The position numbers and the translations under genes were made by a program. Source: Deltaproteobacteria bacterium (GTDB lineage: Bacteria > Desulfobacterota > GWC2-55-46). Taken from it: 63,861 bases of DNA. The stretch covers positions 1 to 63,861 of the forward strand of contig JADLDY010000066.1 of the NCBI GenBank assembly GCA_020846435.1. The letters run 5' to 3'. Within the stretch, counting starts at the first letter, position 1. The number at the start of each line of letters is the position of its first letter. Below the pieces are notes generated by a model that did no database searches, was not told where the DNA came from, and worked only from the letters and a program-made list of their open reading frames with translations. Of the stretch, positions 1 through 7,500 are shown piece by piece.

Positions 1-722
1 GCCGCATCCTTGGCCCTTATCATGGCCTGGGATTGCTCGTGCTTGAAGTCGATGTAGCAGTCCGGCAGCGTCATCGCGCCGTAGGTCACCGGGTTGTCGG
101 TGTCGAGCATGGGGTTTATGGCCTTGTACGGGCCGACAAACTCCTTTATGCCCTTGTCATCTATGAGACTTATGTTCTCGATGGCGTGGCTCGTTATGAA
201 GCCGTCAAAACAGACCATCGCCGGAAGGCGGACCTTCGCGTGCTCGGCTATGCGGACTGCCATGAAAGTATTGTCGTAGGCTTCCTGCACGGTCTCGGCG
301 TAAAGCTGTATCCAGCCGGAGTCCCTCGCGCCCATCGAGTCAGAATGGTCGCAGTGTATGTTGATGGGGGCGGCCAGCGCCCTGTTGACATCGGCCATGA
401 CTATCGGCAGCCTCAAGCCTGAGGCTATGTAGAGCATCTCCCACATGAGCGCGAGCCCCTGCGCGCTGGTCGCGGTCATGACCCTCGCGCCGGCGGCGGA
501 AGCTCCTATGCAGGCGCTCATCGCGGAGTGCTCGGACTCGACGGTTATGTACTCGCTGTCGACCTCGCCGTCAGCAACATAGCTGGCGAAGTCCTCGACT
601 ACGGCGGTCGAGGGGGTTATGGGATAGGCGGGGAAGACATCCGGGTTTACCTGCTTCATCGCGTAAGCAACGGCCGCGTTTCCAGTGAGCCCGACCTGGC
701 CTTTTGTCGCTGTTATAGCCAT
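1..722 (-). CDS. porA: 2-oxoacid:ferredoxin oxidoreductase alpha subunit (PorA/VorB type), 3' end beyond window
   Basis: About 240 N-terminal residues are visible; the gene runs off the left edge. The alpha subunit of the multi-subunit pyruvate (or other 2-oxoacid) ferredoxin oxidoreductases forms the core with the TPP-binding beta subunit and converts 2-oxoacid plus CoA to acyl-CoA, CO2 and reduced ferredoxin in the cytoplasm. The N-terminus carries the family motif YPITPST (about residues 33-39) and the conserved ESEHSAMSACIGAS stretch of PorA/VorB/OorA proteins. The ATG at 720-722 lies one base after the porD stop, so the two are translationally coupled. Gene order on the minus strand is gamma-delta-alpha; beta would be expected just outside the window. 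Substrate (pyruvate, 2-ketoisovalerate or 2-oxoglutarate) cannot be decided from this part. Confidence 0.93.
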   Translation of the reverse strand, partial: MAITATKGQVGLTGNAAVAYAMKQVNPDVFPAYPITPSTAVVEDFASYVADGEVDSEYITVESEHSAMSACIGASAAGARVMTATSAQGLALMWEMLYIASGLRLPIVMADVNRALAAPINIHCDHSDSMGARDSGWIQLYAETVQEAYDNTFMAVRIAEHAKVRLPAMVCFDGFITSHAIENISLIDDKGIKEFVGPYKAINPMLDTDNPVTYGAMTLPDCYIDFKHEQSQAMIRAKDA

Positions 723-723
723 G

Positions 724-1002
724 TTATTCAGCCTCCTCTACCATCTTGATGGCCTTGACCTTGTCAGGGCACTCGACAGCGCATATGCCGCAGCCCTTGC
801 AATGGTCGAGATCGAAGCCTATCATCTTGCCGTCCTCGGCGATGACCGCGGAATCAGGGCACATCACCCAGCAGATGAGGCAGTTGGTGCATTTGTCCTT
901 GTCGATAACCGGACGGAGCTTCCTCCACCCGCCTGTCGAGTAGTCGTGAGCAGTGCCGCCCTTGGGTATGACCCCTCCGAGCGGGAGTCCCTTCTTTTCC
1001 AT
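724..1002 (-). CDS. porD: 2-oxoacid:ferredoxin oxidoreductase delta subunit, 2x[4Fe-4S] ferredoxin
   Basis: A 92-residue ferredoxin-type subunit that carries electrons from the catalytic core to external ferredoxin. Two complete CxxCxxCxxxCP motifs are visible (C38/C41/C44/C48 and C68/C71/C74/C78), enough for two [4Fe-4S] clusters. The N-terminal 30 residues (GLPLGGVIPKGGTAHDYSTG) are the usual PorD leader segment that packs on the other subunits. The gene sits between porC and porA with 30 and 1 nt spacing, as in four-subunit POR/VOR operons. Confidence 0.95.
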   Translation of the reverse strand: MEKKGLPLGGVIPKGGTAHDYSTGGWRKLRPVIDKDKCTNCLICWVMCPDSAVIAEDGKMIGFDLDHCKGCGICAVECPDKVKAIKMVEEAE

Positions 1003-1032
1003 ATATCGCGTCCTTTCGGTCAGATTCGTTGG

Positions 1033-1614
1033 TTATTCCGCTTTGAGCTCGCCGTAGCCCCTGTTCATTGCGGCCACATTCCCTTCAAGGACCTTCTCGC
1101 TGAACTTCTTGGCGTAGCCTTCCCTGAAGTTGTCGATAAGGGCGTCCAGGGCTATGAACTCGGTCGCCTTCGCGAGAGCCCCGAGAAGCGGGGTGTTGGG
1201 CATTACCCTTCCTATGGTCTCGAGGGATATGTTCACCGCGTCGAGCGTGTAGACCTTGACCCCGTTCCGGCCTTCGAGCCCGAGCTCTTTTCTCATCTCC
1301 TTCGGGCTCTTTGGCGTGTTCACTATGAAGACCGCGTTATCAGGCGTGCCTTCGGTGACATTCACGGTCGCTATCAGAGTGGGGTCGGCGATGAGCACGT
1401 ACCTCGGGTCGGTCACGGCACAATGGAGCCTTATGGGGTCGGCCGATATCCTGTTGAAGGCCCTGACCGGCGCGCCCATTCTCTCGGGGCCGAACTCCGG
1501 AAAAGCCTGCACGAATTTCCCTGACCTCAGTGCGGCTTCTCCAAGGACTTTCGCCGCCGTGACCACGCCCTGCTGGGCCCTGCCGTGCCACCTTACTTCT
1601 ATGTAGTTCTCCAT
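1033..1614 (-). CDS. porC: 2-oxoacid:ferredoxin oxidoreductase gamma subunit
   Basis: 193 residues, the normal length for the POR/VOR gamma chain, which is associated with CoA binding. The N-terminus EVRWHGRAQQGVVTAAKVLG matches the family signature GRGGQG-V-TAA. It is first in the porC-porD-porA operon. The ATG at 1612-1614 is preceded by AGAGGG at about 7 nt. Upstream lies a palindromic repeat copy (1645-1766) and then the 3' end of recR, so the operon promoter must lie in or next to that repeat, or transcription continues from recR. Confidence 0.93.
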   Translation of the reverse strand: MENYIEVRWHGRAQQGVVTAAKVLGEAALRSGKFVQAFPEFGPERMGAPVRAFNRISADPIRLHCAVTDPRYVLIADPTLIATVNVTEGTPDNAVFIVNTPKSPKEMRKELGLEGRNGVKVYTLDAVNISLETIGRVMPNTPLLGALAKATEFIALDALIDNFREGYAKKFSEKVLEGNVAAMNRGYGELKAE

Positions 1615-1644
1615 GTGTATACCCTCTGGTTTTATTTTCTTTTT

Positions 1645-1766
1645 CAGGTTGCTGAAAAAGTCCCATCTGCCATGTCGTCAGCGTCGCTCGTCATTGCGGC
1701 GTATAAAAAGTACGCCTCTCTCCTTGCTTCTCGACTCCTCGCATCTGGAACTTTTTGAACAACCTG
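1645..1766 (-). repeat. ~123-bp palindromic intergenic repeat, copy A
   Basis: Begins CAGGTTG and ends CAACCTG. In reverse complement it matches the copy at 48569-48692 almost base for base. Shared features are terminal inverted ends, AAAAAGTTCCAGATG near one end, a central hairpin GGCGTAC...GTACGCC, and GGCAGATGGGACTTTTT near the other end. It lies 45 nt after the recR stop codon. It has no coding capacity; it resembles REP/MITE-type elements. Confidence 0.85.
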
Positions 1767-1811
1767 TCTATTTTCAGCAGCTTGAATCATCTGCCAGTTC
1801 AGGGAGCCGCC

Positions 1812-2411
1812 CTAAACTTCTCTTCTTCCGTCGAGCGCGCGCCCGAGGGTCGCGCCGTCCATGAACTCGACATAGCTCCCTACCGGTATGCCGGATGCGA
1901 GCCTTGTAACCTTGACGCCCGAAGACTTCAGGAGCTTTGATATGTAGGCCGAAGTGGACTCTCCCTCGGAATCGAACCCGGTGGCAAGTATTACCTCTTT
2001 TATGCCGCCTGCATCTATTCTCCTCAAGAGCTCTTTCAAGCGGAGCTCATCCGGGCCCACACCCTTTAACGGGGCGAGGTTGCCGTGGAGTATGTGATAG
2101 GTCCCCTTGTAGGCGCCCATCGATTCTATCGCCGTCATGTCCTTGTAGTCGGAGACTACGCAGACGGTTGCGGAATCCCTCCCTGCGTCATCACATATCC
2201 TGCACGGGTCGGTGTCCGAAAAGGTCATGCATACCGAGCAGAGGGAGACTTTTTCCCTGACGGTCGCTATCGCGTCGGCCAGAGACGCCACATATCCGCC
2301 GTCGGCGTTCAATATGAAAAGCGCGAGCCTTGTGGCCGACTTCTCTCCTATGCCGGGGAGCCTCGTTATCGCTCTGATAAGGTTGTTTATGGGCTCCGCG
2401 TACTGCATCAC
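1812..2411 (-). CDS. recR: Recombination mediator protein RecR
   Basis: 199 residues, standard for RecR, which with RecO/RecF loads RecA at gaps during recombinational repair. Visible parts are an N-terminal helix-hairpin-helix (LPGIGEKSATRLA), a four-cysteine zinc finger (C58, C61, C70, C73) and a Toprim domain starting near residue 80 (VCVVSDYKDMTAIES). The first start is GTG at 2411 followed immediately by ATG; AAGGA lies 8 nt before the GTG and 11 nt before the ATG, so either may be used. It follows dnaX-ybaB, the classic dnaX-ybaB-recR cluster. Confidence 0.97.
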   Translation of the reverse strand: MMQYAEPINNLIRAITRLPGIGEKSATRLALFILNADGGYVASLADAIATVREKVSLCSVCMTFSDTDPCRICDDAGRDSATVCVVSDYKDMTAIESMGAYKGTYHILHGNLAPLKGVGPDELRLKELLRRIDAGGIKEVILATGFDSEGESTSAYISKLLKSSGVKVTRLASGIPVGSYVEFMDGATLGRALDGRREV

Positions 2412-2503
2412 AATCCATTTCCTTCACCGGAACTCTCCGGAGTTCTCAAACCATTACATAGTGGCCCTGCGGCCGGAAAGCGCCTGACGGTTTTTTCAGG
2501 GGT

Positions 2504-2821
2504 TCAGAACAGGCCGCTTGGAAGGCCGAGCCCGGCGGTAAGCTTTGACATCTCTTCCTGGACCATCTGCTTGCTTTTTCTTATGCCCTCGTTCACAGCG
2601 GCCACGACGAGGTCCTGGAGCATGTCAACATCCTTCGGGTCTGCGACAGCGGGGTCTATCTTTATCGCGACGAGCTCCTGGCCGCCGTTGACGGTTGCCG
2701 TGACCATGCCGCCGCCGGAAGAAGCCTCTATGGTCTTCAGATTAAGCTGCTGCTGCATCTCGCCCATCTTTTCCTGCATCTTCTGGGCCTGCTTCATGAG
2801 ATTGCCAAGGTTCTTAGACAT
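2504..2821 (-). CDS. ybaB: YbaB/EbfC family nucleoid-associated protein
   Basis: 105 residues, typical of the small dimeric DNA-binding YbaB/EbfC family. The start MSKNLGNLMKQAQKMQEKMG and the amphipathic first helix are family hallmarks, as is the SGGGMV turn. Its ATG overlaps the end of dnaX by 8 bp, indicating coupled translation, and recR follows. It acts on chromosomal DNA; in other bacteria it is linked to replication restart and nucleoid organisation. Confident on family, less so on precise role. Confidence 0.95.
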   Translation of the reverse strand: MSKNLGNLMKQAQKMQEKMGEMQQQLNLKTIEASSGGGMVTATVNGGQELVAIKIDPAVADPKDVDMLQDLVVAAVNEGIRKSKQMVQEEMSKLTAGLGLPSGLF

Positions 2822-4490
2822 TAGTCCCCCTCCGGTCCTCTATGATCCTGCCTCCGAGGATGCGCAGGGCATCCTTGAGGACTGGGTCTGCTTCTTTATT
2901 ATTCCTGGGTGCGGCCTGGGCCGCCCCGTTTCCGTTTATCGTCGCGGCAACGGGCCTTCCGTAAAAGTCCTTGAGACACGCGTCAAGCGATGCCCTGTGA
3001 AACGTGCGGAGCTTTGCCTCGTTCCTGGCGTGGACCGTTATGTTTACCACGTCGCCTTCGGCCTCTATGACAGCGCCGCTTAAAAGCCCGGCAAGTTCCT
3101 TGCTCCTGTTTCCGATAAATTCCAACAGCCCGTTATCCGGGCCTGTCTTCTGCGGCTGAGCCTCTTTAACAGCCTTGGCAGCCTTGACCTCTTCCACTGC
3201 CGCCGGAGCCGGCGCTGGCGCGGCCTTGGGACTCACAGCTGGAGCGCCGTCTTTTTTCCAGGGCACAGCCGCGGGCCTTACGTTCGCCTGGGGAGGCTGC
3301 GCGGCCTGAGCAGGGACCCTTCCCTGTCCGCCCCCGCCTGTCGCGGAAGCTTTCGCCGCTATCCCCTCGAGTCTCGCGATCAGCTCGGCAAGGGGCTCCA
3401 TCTCATCAAAATGGGCCGCCTTCAAAAGGGCCATCTCGAGGGAGTACCTCGGATGGGCCGACCTTGAGACATCTTCATAACCCTTTGAGATTATGCTGAA
3501 AATCATCTGGAGCCTTTCGGCCCCGGCCTGCGAGCTTATCCGGGCAAGCCTCTCTGTTTCGCAGTCCGGCAGGTCCAGAAGAGACGCCTCCCCGGTCACC
3601 TTCAGGACGGTGAGGTCCCTGAGGTGCTCAAGAAGGTCGCTTGTGGCTCTTTTCAAATCATACCCAAATTCATATACCTTTTCAACAATATTCAGGCAGG
3701 CCAACGGGTCTTTTCCGACGATCGCTTCCGATATCTCGAAGAGTATGGAACGGTCCATCAGGCCGAGCGATTCTGCCACGTGAGAGGCCTTGAGCTCGCC
3801 TCCGGCAAAAGCAATGGCCTGCTCGAGAAGGCTCTGGGAATCACGCAGGCTGCCGTCAGCCTCCCTCGCCAGCAAAAAGAGCGCCTCGTCCTCGAAGGCC
3901 ATGCCCTCTTTCGTGACTATCTTCCTGAGATGGGCCTGAATGTCCCTGAACGGGATGCGCTTGAAATCGAACCGCTGGCACCTCGACAAAATAGTCGCCG
4001 GTATCTTGTGGACCTCTGTTGTCGCGAATATGAATATGGCGTGGGGAGGAGGCTCTTCGAGGGTCTTCAAAAGGGCGTTGAAAGCGGCCGTCGAGAGCAT
4101 GTGGACTTCGTCTATTATGTAGACCTTGTACTTGCCGATGGACGGGACATACCTGACTGACTCAGATATCTCCCTTATGTTATCTACGCTGTTATTGGAG
4201 GCGCCGTCTATCTCGAAGACGTCGACGGAAGAGCCGGTCGTTATGCCCTTGCAGGACTCACAGACCCCGCAGGGCGTGACAGTCGGGCCATTGACGCAGT
4301 TCAGGCATTTTGCGAGGATCCTCGCGGCGGTTGTCTTGCCAACGCCCCTGGGCCCTGAAAAAAGGTAGGCATGCGCTATCCTGCCCGAGGCAATAGCGTT
4401 CCTGAGCGTCCGGGTGATATGGGCCTGGCCCACAACATCCTCGAAGACTCCAGGCCGCCATTTCCTTGCTATTACCTGGTAGGAAGACAT
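2814..4490 (-). CDS. dnaX: DNA polymerase III subunits gamma/tau
   Basis: Clamp-loader ATPase of the replisome. From the ATG at 4490 the protein is 558 residues. It has SYQVIARKWRP at the start, Walker A GPRGVGKTT (46-54), zinc cysteines C65/C74/C77/C80, Walker B DEVHML and the sensor-1 region ILSRCQRF, then a Pro/Ala-rich linker and a C-terminal domain. A GTG at 4508 is in frame, but ATG at 4490 is preferred because AAAAGG lies 9 nt upstream and families start at MSYQV. A run of six A (minus-strand sense, near 3251-3256, codon about 411) lies between the ATPase core and the linker; loss of one A there would give a stop six codons on (see findings). Confidence 0.97.
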   Translation of the reverse strand: MSSYQVIARKWRPGVFEDVVGQAHITRTLRNAIASGRIAHAYLFSGPRGVGKTTAARILAKCLNCVNGPTVTPCGVCESCKGITTGSSVDVFEIDGASNNSVDNIREISESVRYVPSIGKYKVYIIDEVHMLSTAAFNALLKTLEEPPPHAIFIFATTEVHKIPATILSRCQRFDFKRIPFRDIQAHLRKIVTKEGMAFEDEALFLLAREADGSLRDSQSLLEQAIAFAGGELKASHVAESLGLMDRSILFEISEAIVGKDPLACLNIVEKVYEFGYDLKRATSDLLEHLRDLTVLKVTGEASLLDLPDCETERLARISSQAGAERLQMIFSIISKGYEDVSRSAHPRYSLEMALLKAAHFDEMEPLAELIARLEGIAAKASATGGGGQGRVPAQAAQPPQANVRPAAVPWKKDGAPAVSPKAAPAPAPAAVEEVKAAKAVKEAQPQKTGPDNGLLEFIGNRSKELAGLLSGAVIEAEGDVVNITVHARNEAKLRTFHRASLDACLKDFYGRPVAATINGNGAAQAAPRNNKEADPVLKDALRILGGRIIEDRRGTNV

Positions 4491-4550
4491 GGTAGAAGAC
4501 CTTTTCACGCCGGATGGGACCGGCGTGAAGGTGGTAGTGATTGTGGGATT

Positions 4551-4680
4551 GCCGGACGCCGTTGATAGCTAGGCACCCTTGCGGCACATGGAAAAGAACT
4601 GTTACCGTTGCTTCCTTCCGGACCTGGCGGAGTTCACAGCCCTCCATTGCGCAAGACCCAGCTATCAACGCCGTCCGCAA
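4551..4680 (-). ncRNA. ffs: Signal recognition particle RNA, small bacterial type (4.5S)
   Basis: On the minus strand the sequence contains the diagnostic SRP apical region CCAGGTCCGGAAGGAAGCA with AACGGTAAC nearby, the binding site of Ffh. Flanking arms GTTGATAGC (4661-4670 side) and GCTATCAAC (4561-4570 side) pair, and the helix extends outward through GGACG/CGTCC, giving one long hairpin of roughly 110-130 nt. It lies between tRNA-Ser and dnaX, a common location. The exact 5' and 3' ends are estimates from the helix. Confidence 0.93.
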
Positions 4681-4777
4681 TGCTCCGGGCACTGAGCCCT
4701 CCCGGAGACTTCATTATACATCAAAAGGAACTGAAATCCACTATCGCCGCCTTATTCTCGGCCGCGCGGATAAACAA

Positions 4778-4867
4778 TGGCGGAGAGGGAGGGATTTGAA
4801 CCCTCGGTGCCGTTTCCAGCACAGCAGTTTTCGAGACTGCCACCTTCAGCCTCTCGGTCACCTCTCC
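4778..4867 (-). tRNA. tRNA-Ser (anticodon CGA)
   Basis: 90 nt including an encoded CCA. The acceptor stem GGAGAGG pairs with CCTCTCC; a long variable arm (GCTGTGCTGGAAACGGCAC) marks a class II tRNA. The anticodon loop CTCGAAA gives anticodon CGA, reading UCG. The T arm is GGGTTCAAATCCC. It is separated from the second tRNA-Ser by a REP-like element and a tRNA 3' fragment, and shares the upstream spacer AAAAAGCCGAAA with it, consistent with duplication. Confidence 0.95.
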
Positions 4868-4893
4868 AAAAAAAGCCGAAAAACCCGTGAGAC

Positions 4894-4967
4894 TGTCATT
4901 CTGAGGAGCCTGAGGCTCCGAAGAATCTCGGTTTCAGGGCAGATCCTTCGCTTCGCTCAGGATGACA
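4894..4967. repeat. TGTCATTCTGAG-type palindromic repeat (full copy)
   Basis: Starts TGTCATTCTGAGGAGCC, contains CCGAAGAATCTC, and ends AGATCCTTCGCTTCGCTCAG then GATGACA. The two ends are inverted (TGTCATTCTGAG versus CTCAGGATGACA). A half copy occurs at 15676-15702. This sequence type is widespread in intergenic regions of many bacterial genomes; it is non-coding. Confidence 0.7.
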
Positions 4968-4982
4968 AACATGAAAAAATAA

Positions 4983-5001
4983 TGGCGGAGAGGGAGGGAT
5001 T
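4983..5001 (-). pseudogene. tRNA-Ser 3'-end fragment
   Basis: Nineteen bases identical to the 3' acceptor/T-arm end plus CCA of both flanking tRNA-Ser genes, followed by unrelated sequence. No other tRNA arm is present, so it is a remnant, probably of duplication or of integration at a tRNA 3' end. Confidence 0.75.
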
Positions 5002-5123
5002 ATCTCGCCCCATCCCTGGGGCTCGACCCTTCGGGCCTTTTCGCTTACGCTCAAAGTTCAATTTTTGCTGTCCTGCAAAAATTGTCGAACCCTCATCTCG
5101 CTTCTACCAACACCTTGCAAAAT

Positions 5124-5215
<92 letters not shown>

Positions 5216-5520
5216 GTGAAAAAGCCGAAACAAAACAAAAAAACAGGTAGATTCCCGGCCAGTACCCCTTTGGCCCGGGCACCACCGTTGGAAAAGCCGA
5301 AACAAAACTAAAAACAGGTAGATTCCCGGCCAGTACCCCTTTGGCCCGGGCACCACCGTTGGAAAAGCCGAAACAAAACTAAAAACAGGTAGATTCCCGG
5401 CCAGTACCCCTTTGGCCCGCGCACCACCGTTGAAAAAGCCGAAACAAAACAAAAAACAGGTAGATTCCCAGCCAGTACCCCTTTGGCCCGGGCACCTCTC
5501 CGTGAAAAAGCCGATCAAAA
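5216..5520 (-). repeat. 71-bp tandem array derived from tRNA-Ser 5' half plus spacer
   Basis: Unit starts at 5261, 5332, 5403 and 5474 are exactly 71 bp apart. Each unit holds a degenerate tRNA-Ser 5' segment (plus-strand AGTACCCCTTTGGCCCGGGC; compare GTACCCCTTCGGCCACTCGG in the real gene) and a spacer AAAAGCCGAAACAAAAC...CAGGTAGATTCCCGGCC. The outermost unit keeps CACCTCTCCGTG, the true tRNA 5' end, while the inner ones read CACCACCGTTG. The units are near-identical, so the array expanded recently. No tRNA arm downstream of the anticodon is present, so these are not functional tRNAs. Confidence 0.85.
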
Positions 5521-5622
5521 AAAACAAGCCTTGCCATTCCCTAAAGCAGCTCAAAGGCCGTCCGGGACTTGTTAATTAAGCATATTTCAAAGCCCATGTC
5601 AAAAGGCTTTTGCCGGGCGCCT

Positions 5623-5660
5623 CAAAAAACAAAGCCCCCGGGCTTTCAACGCCCGGGGGC
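5623..5660 (-). terminator. Intrinsic terminator after the DUF2155 lipoprotein gene
   Basis: Minus-strand hairpin GCCCCCGGGC...GCCCGGGGGC followed by TTTGTTTTTTG, 23 nt after the stop of the gene at 5683-6252. Confidence 0.85.
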
Positions 5661-5682
5661 CGCTGACTCGAAAATGTATCGT

Positions 5683-6252
5683 TTACTTCTTGGCCTGGGC
5701 AGGAGCCGGCACAACGAGCCTTACCGTGAACTTGCCGTCGTTGTAGGAGTTGAACTCGGGGAAGTCCCTGAAGACCCAGCCCCTCGCGATGGTCTTGTCG
5801 CCCTCGACAAGCTCGAGGAGGACGGCCGGATTCCTGGCCTCGTTCGACCTCGACTCTATGGTATTCTCGGCTATCGCGTAGTCAGGGACAAGAGCGTCTA
5901 CTTTAAGCCTCACGCCTTCCTTGAGCTTGACGTCGCCGCCGACCTTTATCGTAACGGCTTCCTTGGCGCCGGTAGCGTTATCGATGAGCTCAAGCTTTAC
6001 TTCCTTCCACTTGGCCTTCACCTCGTTAGAGAGCGAAACCGTCTTCTGAGTCTTTATGTTGGCGTGCTGGACCTTGCTTATGTCTTCCTGTGTCTTGTCC
6101 ACGGGCTGGTGGCCTTCTGGCATGGCCTGCTGGCCCTGCTCGGGCTGGGCCGGGACTTCAGCCTTTTTCTCTCCACTGCAGCCGGTGAAGGCAAGGATTA
6201 CTGCTGAGGCGGTTACAAGAAAAAATCTTTTGGACTGTCCTGACAGACTCAT
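5683..6252 (-). CDS. DUF2155-type lipoprotein
   Basis: 189 residues. It has a lipoprotein signal peptide with lipobox FTGC (C25), then an Ala/Gln/Pro-rich linker and a C-terminal beta-rich domain (about 75-185) of the DUF2155 type, recognised by KAKWKEVKLELIDNATG and ARGWVFRDFPEFN. Function of this domain is unknown; it is expected to be membrane-anchored in the periplasm. An ATG at 6270 is in frame, but its own codons contain AAGGAG placed 9 nt before the ATG at 6252, so 6252 is the better start. Single-gene unit with its own terminator. Confidence 0.8.
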   Translation of the reverse strand: MSLSGQSKRFFLVTASAVILAFTGCSGEKKAEVPAQPEQGQQAMPEGHQPVDKTQEDISKVQHANIKTQKTVSLSNEVKAKWKEVKLELIDNATGAKEAVTIKVGGDVKLKEGVRLKVDALVPDYAIAENTIESRSNEARNPAVLLELVEGDKTIARGWVFRDFPEFNSYNDGKFTVRLVVPAPAQAKK

Positions 6253-6690
6253 TTGTCTTTTCTCCTTCATCTTGTTCCGAAGCCATCGGCCCCGTTTTTA
6301 TTGTAATGGTATCGAGCTGTAACACGCCGGGCAGAAACGGCGTTTTTTTTCGAAGTAAAAATGTTACCACAACACGCCCGGCTCTAAAAGGTTTTTTTAA
6401 AGGGCCGAGGGGCAGGCTCGGGAATACCCTCTCAAAACAATGCCGCTTCCGATTAAAATTCTCCGCCATAAATGACGGAGAATTTTGATGGTACGGAAAA
6501 AACATTTTTATTTGCCAGCCTTGACCCGAAGCTCAAAGCGACGGGATTGCGGCTGGCATACCCATTCAATACCTATCGTCAGAGATGGCAGGCTGCTGGA
6601 GGGAAAAATATGGCGCAGACGAAAAAAAATGCAAAAAAGGCGGGCCAGAGGGCCCGCCTTCAATATGCCAGAGATCAAATGGCCCCGTTC
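6253..6690. other. Gene-free interval with palindrome and terminator
   Basis: No convincing gene in 438 bp; short frames here lack ribosome sites and recognisable sequence. It holds an inverted repeat AAAATTCTCCG...CGGAGAATTTT (about 6455-6486), two copies of the 11-mer AACACGCCGGG/AACACGCCCGG near 6321 and 6371, the presumed promoter of the lipoprotein gene to the left, and the terminator of the GAF gene at the right end. Confidence 0.6.
6622..6660 (-). terminator. Intrinsic terminator after the GAF gene
   Basis: Minus-strand hairpin AAGGCGGGCC-CTCT-GGCCCGCCTT followed by TTTTGCATTTTTTTT, about 30 nt after the stop codon at 6691. Confidence 0.88.
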
Positions 6691-7401
6691 TTAAAGGCGC
6701 TTTCTCATCTTGACCGCGCCAAGGATGAGGTTCGCGATGACTGACATGAAGTATATCTCGTCCTCTGTGAACTCCCTCGTGACGACCGTCTGGAGGTTCA
6801 AGACGCCGAAAGGCTTATCCCCGAGGAAGATGGGGTACGAGTACATGGTCTTTATCTTGTACTGCTCCTCTTTTGTCTCGGCAAAGTACCTGTAACGCGG
6901 GTCCTTGGAGACGTCCTCCACGAGAATGGGCCTTCTCGCCTCAACAGCAGAGCCTGTTATGCCCTCTCCTATCTTGAGCTTCGCCTTGCCCAATGCCTCC
7001 TGCGCGAGCCCGTGGCTCGCGCGCAGGACCAGATACTCTCCGTCCCAGAGGTAGACCGAGCAGATGTCGAGGCCGAGCCTGGCGGCTGTCTTTTCAACGA
7101 CGGCCATGAGCACCTCGTCGAGGTTATAGTCCGAGGAGGCGAGCATGCTTATCTCCTCGAGCGTTATTATCTCCTTCTGCTCCCTGTCTGCCTGCTGCTG
7201 GAGGACGAACCTGCCGCTGTCGTCAAAGGTGAGCGGCATCAGGCTTTCCCTGGAAAAATGCGGGTTGATGGCCTTGGAGGCGGCCGGAGCGGTCCTGTAC
7301 TCTGAAAAGCCGCAAGTGCACGAGAGCTTTATCCTGTAATCGTCCACGCGGGCGGACTTCATCTTTTTGCCGCATTTTCTGCACCTGACAATCGATTCCA
7401 T
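6691..7401 (-). CDS. Zinc-ribbon plus GAF domain signalling protein
   Basis: 236 residues from the ATG at 7401, chosen because AAGGGGG lies about 6 nt upstream; a longer frame to 7467 lacks a good site. The N-terminus has two cysteine pairs (C7/C10 and C28/C30), suggesting a small zinc ribbon, followed by a linker and a GAF domain (about 85-230; EGITGSAVEARRPILVEDVS and YSYPIFLGDKPFGVLNLQ are typical). GAF domains bind small ligands or sense redox state. No output domain is present, so it may act through a partner. Soluble, cytoplasmic. Ligand unknown. Confidence 0.82.
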   Translation of the reverse strand: MESIVRCRKCGKKMKSARVDDYRIKLSCTCGFSEYRTAPAASKAINPHFSRESLMPLTFDDSGRFVLQQQADREQKEIITLEEISMLASSDYNLDEVLMAVVEKTAARLGLDICSVYLWDGEYLVLRASHGLAQEALGKAKLKIGEGITGSAVEARRPILVEDVSKDPRYRYFAETKEEQYKIKTMYSYPIFLGDKPFGVLNLQTVVTREFTEDEIYFMSVIANLILGAVKMRKRL

Positions 7402-7500
7402 GCTCTGCCCCCTTTTCAGTCCCCGGCTCTTCCAGCCGGGCATTTTCCGCTCAAGAGTATAGCCCAAACAGGGCTTTTTTGCATTATCTAAGTTTCAGAA

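Noticed and set aside
685-1524. Plus-strand 279-residue open frame
   Set aside because: Shadow of porD and porC.
5261-5520. Possible CRISPR array
   Set aside because: Whole units of 71 bp repeat head to tail without unique spacers, and the unit contains tRNA sequence; no cas genes are nearby.
6472-6744. Plus-strand 90-residue open frame
   Set aside because: Runs through the GAF-gene terminator hairpin and has no ribosome site or recognisable sequence.
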